64,000 nt of DNA from Molanna angustata (Eukaryota > Arthropoda > Insecta > Trichoptera > Molannidae): contig OY754968.1 in NCBI GenBank assembly GCA_963576475.1, positions 11,679,607 through 11,743,606 on the forward strand, in the 5' to 3' direction. This document shows positions 58,641-64,000 of this stretch, piece by piece. The position numbers and the translations under genes are program-made. The notes beneath the pieces are model-generated. The model saw only the letters and a list, made by a program, of their open reading frames with translations, ran no database searches and was not told the DNA's origin. How positions within the stretch are numbered: the first letter of the stretch is position 1; the number at the start of each line of letters is the position of its first letter.

Positions 58641-58779
58641 TGTATCAGAAAAAATACTGTAATTGGAGTAAGGCGGTACAAGCCAGGAAAATGTTAATTA
58701 TTGCAGGAAATGTTGAAGATAGGTTCCTACATTTTTTAATAAAAAAACGCAAAATTTTTTAAAACAGTTAAATTATATA

Positions 58780-58945
58780 AATATGTACCTATTGAATCCT
58801 TAAAACAAGTCCATATACATTCCCTAAACTAAGCATAAATGCTTGTACTAGGTATAAGTAAACGAAATCGGTCGTGGCAGGATTCGAACTCGCGACTACT
58901 GGATTACTAACACAGCGCGCTAACCGCTTTGCCACCACCCTTTTT
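58780..58945 (-). mobile_element. tRNA-derived SINE, family A, copy 4
   Basis: Minus strand A-box TGGCAAAGCGGTTAGCGCGC and B-box GAGTTCGAATCC, body CCACGACCGATTTCG and AAGCATTTATGCTTAG. The best-preserved head of the family. Confidence 0.85.
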
Positions 58946-58949
58946 TTGC

Positions 58950-60695
58950 TCCACTCTGATTGTGCCGTTTGGTTTTTGGTTTGGTTTAGTAAAAAAGAGA
59001 AAAGTGTTTTGTATGTTGTTATGTATTTTAATATGAAAAACGAACAAAATCTACCTTTTATTGTCAACTATAATAAAGCATTATTAATGTAAGGTGTGAA
59101 GACGGGTTATTGAAATAGATATTTAGTAATTTTATGTACCTGTCTTTATATCACAAATAAATATTGCGATTCAAGTTATCAGATTACATCAAAGATATGA
59201 GACACCATTTTAGTCAACGAATAAAATACGACATACTTAAATCATTTAAAATCTTATTAAATACTACCTATATAAACTTATATATTCTTATGATTCTGAA
59301 TGATTATTGTGTGTAATATCTCATCTCATTTTCAGCGTCCTTGAGGTGAGATATTCACGAAAACGGCGCTATGTAAAAAATCAAAATTATTTATAATATT
59401 ATTAATATATTATTTTTGATAAAAATTATGAATGTGACCAAGTACCTACTATTATGAATGTATTCTTGAACTCTTTTTTAAAAAGTTTATTTAGCCAGAA
59501 TTCTTTGTTTTATTATGAACAAGGTTTTCTGTCGATATTGAAGTTCCATGCACCCTTGTGCGAGAATCAACTCACTATTTGGTATTTTTTGAAAATAGCC
59601 ACTGTGTAAAATTAGGAAAAGCTAGAAAAAATAACTATTTTTTAATATTATTTTTACCACGGCTACAGGATGAAACTTTATCTGTTTTAGGAACATAATA
59701 TGTATCTATGATGTTATATTTTTGTTTTACAACCTATCAACGGAGATTTCTAATTGGCTGTTTATTTATTCAATTAGATGTAACACTGTAACGCATAGGT
59801 TGCTGTTTGTCTTCCTAAAATATATAAAAAAATATGTGAGATAAAATTTGATAAAAAGCATAAATAAATCCTCTTTAATATAATCTTCACTATAAACACT
59901 GGGATGGAAATCGAATAAGTTAGTTTATTCTTATGTAATATAAGTAAATTAAGCTAACTAACTATAAGTAAGTTAAGATAACGATTACATATTTAAGTAG
60001 CATTTTATACTATTTTTTTTATTTTCTAAGTTGATATAGTTCCTTAAACATATCAGTGGGTAATTTTGTACCTAAGAAGATTGTACGTACATTATAAGTC
60101 TGTGTTGAAAAAATACTCATTCTTTGTATGTATGTGTAAAGTTAATCAATTTAATAATCAGCCGTGTAATTTATGTCATATAAGTAATTGTTTTGTAATG
60201 ATTTTCGCTAGTTTACTATCCTGCATACATTACTGTACTTAAATTCCATGCAAATTGTTTTTTTAATAGTAGTAGACTGACATCTTATTTATCAAAGGGG
60301 AAGCGTAAAGCGTGACCAATGATGCAAATTTATTATAAATATTATTTCTAACACCCCATTATAATGCGATTTTATGATTATGATGTATGAAAAGATTAAT
60401 TTTAAAATAAATTGACTTGTATAATAACCATCCAGGAAATTTAAATATGAATGCCAAGTAACTTATCGCAGGAAGGTATATTAAAGAAGTTGTTCACATT
60501 TACATCGAGAAAAAAATTTTGATTTCATAATCACAATTTCGTTTGAAAAATCGTCTTTTTTGCGATAAATATTTTTATCAGTGCAATAAATGTGTACTTT
60601 ATGGAAAATTGTAAACTAAAGTGTTATTTATCATATTTCGATTTCAACATGTATCATGTGAAGAGTGTAGGTAGAAAATTTCTACATAACTTTGA
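58950..60695. other. AT-rich, nothing recognised
   Basis: No coding or repeat match. Confidence 0.4.
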
Positions 60696-60700
60696 ATGAA

Positions 60701-60798
60701 TATCTTAATATTTTATAGAAATCCATAAGATAATTATATCCTTGATATGGTTTGACATGAGGGTTTCGATTCCACTGTTTGACTGGACTTGCCCCCCT
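60701..60798. mobile_element. Palindromic MITE, family P, half copy
   Basis: One arm only: GATAATTATATCCTTGATAT, GAGGGTTTCGATTCCACTG, TTTGACTGGACTTGCCCCC. Confidence 0.75.
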
Positions 60799-60804
60799 GA
60801 TTTC

Positions 60805-61885
60805 CTAAAACATATCGGTAGGTAAATGTATAAAAGCTTTTTCTTTGATTTAACCAGACAAAATTTCAGAATGTGCTTATTCGGTGGAAAAATAGGTATT
60901 GAGTTGTTTGGTGAAAATATGTCACACATTAAATCAAAGACATCTTTTTTCAATAAAGAGAATTTCAGAGACTAAAATATACCTGGGTAGGTACTTAAAT
61001 ATAATTTTGCTACAAATTTCTAGCAAAAGCACTTAGGTTTATCGAATGTTATATTTTTGTGATGAATATTTTTCTTTCAGAAACAAATTTAACATATTTA
61101 TCAATTGACGAAATTCCCACAACTATTTTAACTTACATTTCGTGTAATCATTCAATTGTTTCTTAGATAATACATCTCTGGGATCCACGATATTACATTG
61201 AATGCAATTCTGTCCGTGGAATCATTCGGAGGTGGGTATTTACTTGGCGCGCGCATCAAAATTTGTGAATTTAATAATGAACAACCCTTTGGTATTAGGA
61301 ATTGAAACTCGTTGATTACAGATCCAGCTCCCCTCAATGTTTACTTGGTGGCCTTTGATGTTTCCAGGGGCGACGATATCATTATGGGATCATGTAAATA
61401 TGTACCAACTTTCCACATTTTCCACGTCCATAATTCTACTTTCATCGCACAGTCGAAACTGTTAATAATTAACACAGGAACATTATTCAATATACACACC
61501 GAGCGACATCAGATCTACAAACGATGAAGGGGTGAAAGGAACTTAGAAACAAAAGTCATTTTACTATAAATCATTTTAAAATTATTGAATTAAATTGTAG
61601 GTTTACATAACTCACTTTTGAATAAAAACAAGAAATACAATATTGGATAAAGTAGGTAGATAAAGTAACAGGTATGATAGTGAAAAGCTATTATTAAATG
61701 CATAATATGAAAGTGCATAAAACTGAGATTATAGGAAAAGACTATTAATATATGACAGTAAATATTGTGAAATTGATTTAAAGCATAGATTGTTGTCAAG
61801 TTACATATAAAAGATACACTTAAAATATATGATACAATTAAAATATTCGGGGTACATTTTGTTTTAATAACTATATTTATAACAA
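60805..61885. other. Unassigned; 61190-61500 richer in GC
   Basis: 61190-61500 includes TTGGCGCGCGCATC and has no repeat match; a regulatory block is possible. The short ORFs (61152-61337, 61312-61527) are in opposing strands without motifs. Confidence 0.3.
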
Positions 61886-61894
61886 ATTGATATG

Positions 61895-61990
61895 GTTGGT
61901 TTCAAAACGACGTTTTATTCCTTTATAAGTTAGCATACATCCTAAGGAAGGATCATTTGCTTCGAAACCTCTAATGTAAATAAAAATTCG
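61895..61990 (+). repeat. Repeat with GAAG/CTTC hairpin and GAAAC
   Basis: ATCCTAAGGAAGGATCA then GCTTCGAAACCTC, comparable with 8640-8765. Confidence 0.4.
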
Positions 61991-61994
61991 ATTA

Positions 61995-64000
61995 AAATTG
62001 CAAAATCCTAAAATGGAGTGTAAACAATAATAATGATCGAAGTTTCTTCAAGAAACATTTTTTTTCCGCCGAGCTAAATTCAATAATAAGGATTTCATAG
62101 TAAACATAATAAGAAGACACTTAACAAAGTTTAAGTCAGTCGTTAAATCGATGCAAGTCAAAGATTACTTACCTACGTACGAGTATTTTCCTACATATGT
62201 AAGGTAAGTAAAACATGTGTTCATGAAGAGATGATTTATAATGATAGATGTAGTTACACCTATCTTGTCAGAGTGACAGGAACAACTTCATATTTATTAC
62301 ATTAAGATCCCTAACTGACTGACATAATGTAGGAGTTGAGGGTTAATATGTACTAGGTAGGTTTGGGAGATGTCTTAATAACATAACCGCGGTACAAACA
62401 TAATCTTTACCGATACTTAGAAGATATTAATATTCTTGTAAAGGACAATAATTCTTTTTGAAACTCCATGATATAAAAATAAGAAATAAGTTAAGATTCA
62501 TCACCGGAAGATATATCAGGTTATCGAATAAAATCATCAGATTGCAAGAGCATTTAGGTGATAACTTGATGAAATTAAATATTTGGCTACAATATGACCA
62601 TTTATTTTTTATTTGAATATTAATCAAAACGTTTATTATTTTAATAAAACTAAAATAATAATATCGAAATGTAGAAAAATTAAGATAAATAATATATCAT
62701 TTTTTTTATAAAATCCTAACAACGAATTCAATTTCTTACACGAATTACAGCTGCAGATATTTTTTGCATTTTTACCTACTTTTTAAGGTAAATTGATTTT
62801 AAAAAATACCCATATTTTATTTTATCTATTGTTACAATGCAACAAAGCATATAACTACAAAATATGTTTTTAAACGGATTTTTTAACACCTTTAACATTT
62901 ATATAAAAAAGTATCATAATGTATTGTATAAAAAACATTCCTATCCACCTGCAGGACTCTAATATTATTTCTTTTATAAATATTTTTATAACAATTTCAT
63001 TCTCATATTCTTGGTAGGTCATGCATGCCTCTGGATTAGCAAGTCATTCCATTTTAATATTGAAGCATGTTGTATGAATGATATTATACAAAGAACATAA
63101 TAACAAATATTTCAAATATGTGATATCATTTATATTTTTAACCAACGTAGAGTTTATATGACATTATAATAATGACAGGTAATCTTTAAAAATAAATTAT
63201 ATATTATGTTCATTCATTGTCATGAGTTTAATTACATTTTAATTGTTTATTATAATCAGGTATTTGGTCTTCTTCGTTTTCTATTATATAGAAGGAGAAA
63301 AAAAGGATGTCAACTATCCTTATTTTGTAAAAAAGTATGAATGTTTTGCACTATTCTAATTTCTCCTTATCCCATTTTTTCTGTCGCAACTTTTTTGTAA
63401 TTTTTAATAATAACGAGCACTCTTCTACTCTGAAGACTAAAAATGTTCTTATTGTTTTTTTTATACATACACATCAATACTCGTATATTCTATACAAGAA
63501 GTCTAAAGCTAATTAATGTATTTATTTATTGATTTCCCACTACTTATGGCAATCTTTTAATTAATTAATTTGATTAAAATATGAATAGTTAGATATAATA
63601 ATAGGTATACAAAAAAAAAATATTGTTATCACAACCAGTAAATCATTCCGTTTAGTAATTTGAATTTTAGATTTTATAAACGTAATTCCGATTTCTAATT
63701 CTAAATCATTAGTTTTTTCATAGGTACCTACATATATATTGTAATACCTATAGGAAAACACTGAAAAAAAAATTTAAAAACCAAAATACCTTTAAATAAA
63801 TCTTAATTTTTGGTTTTTAAAACGGAATTCTCGTGATGGTATGTATGTATATTTTTCAGTGTAGTTAGGTATACCAATAAAAGAAAAACGATGTTTGGTA
63901 AGTATATTTCTTTTCATAAGACTATTTCAATTCAAAGTTATCAAAAGTAGGTATGTCGCTTTGTAGACCTGAAACATGTCAAAGCTTAGTTAAAGTTTTG
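61995..64000. other. AT-rich, nothing firm
   Basis: CGTGATGGTATGTATGTAT at about 63832 equals the terminal bases of LINE family R, but it is too short to call. No ORF of interest. Confidence 0.4.

Noticed and set aside
58780..58945. Functional tRNA gene
   Set aside because: A- and B-boxes are present, but no acceptor stem pairs, and the same non-tRNA tail follows in four copies, so it is a SINE.
63832..63852. LINE family R terminus
   Set aside because: Only about 19 bases match, and similar GATGGTATGTATG words occur inside the Helitrons, so the origin is ambiguous.

Overview
The window looks like intergenic or intronic DNA from an insect. The base composition is strongly AT-rich. Short words such as TAGGTACCTA are very frequent. 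The repeat content is Helitrons with CTAG ends and RTE-type LINEs ending in GTAT or TAAG tandem tails. This mix resembles Lepidoptera more than other orders, but that is an inference and Hemiptera cannot be excluded. I found no convincing host gene, rRNA or functional tRNA. Every recognisable coding stretch belongs to a transposable element, and most are broken.

Layout. 0-4 kb: an open LINE reverse transcriptase entering from the left edge, then AT-rich DNA and SINE pieces. 5-6 kb: a Helitron with a MITE inside it. 8-17 kb: SINEs, a hairpin element, a 238-bp tandem duplication, an 80-bp LINE end with target-site duplication (TSD), a second Helitron and an RTE-like LINE end. 19 kb: a 132-bp tandem duplication. 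22-27 kb: LINE relics, a Helitron carrying about 97 AT units, SINEs and a 5'-truncated LINE. 28-36 kb: MITEs, including five copies of a palindromic family, and a 228-bp near-perfect palindrome. 37-46 kb: more LINEs, the best being 41306-42793 with a 10-bp TSD. 46.9-49.9 kb: a Helitron interrupted by a 2.39-kb pogo-like transposon that carries nine 134-bp tandem units. 50-58 kb: LINE relics, SINEs and the most complete Helitron. 58-64 kb: mostly unassigned AT-rich DNA.

The most notable feature is the pogo-like element at 47165-49554. It has 25-bp inverted ends, a TA duplication and a decayed transposase. Each of its nine nearly identical 134-bp units carries the same motif as the inverted ends. 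Uninterrupted Helitron copies elsewhere in the window serve as paralogous empty sites that fix the insertion points of this element and of a MITE.

The elements are related. Several LINEs supply 3' ends that SINE-like repeats share. Helitrons carry the microsatellites and host younger insertions. A few richer, apparently single-copy blocks (38.6, 56.0, 58.1 and 61.3 kb) might be conserved regulatory DNA; that is only a suggestion.
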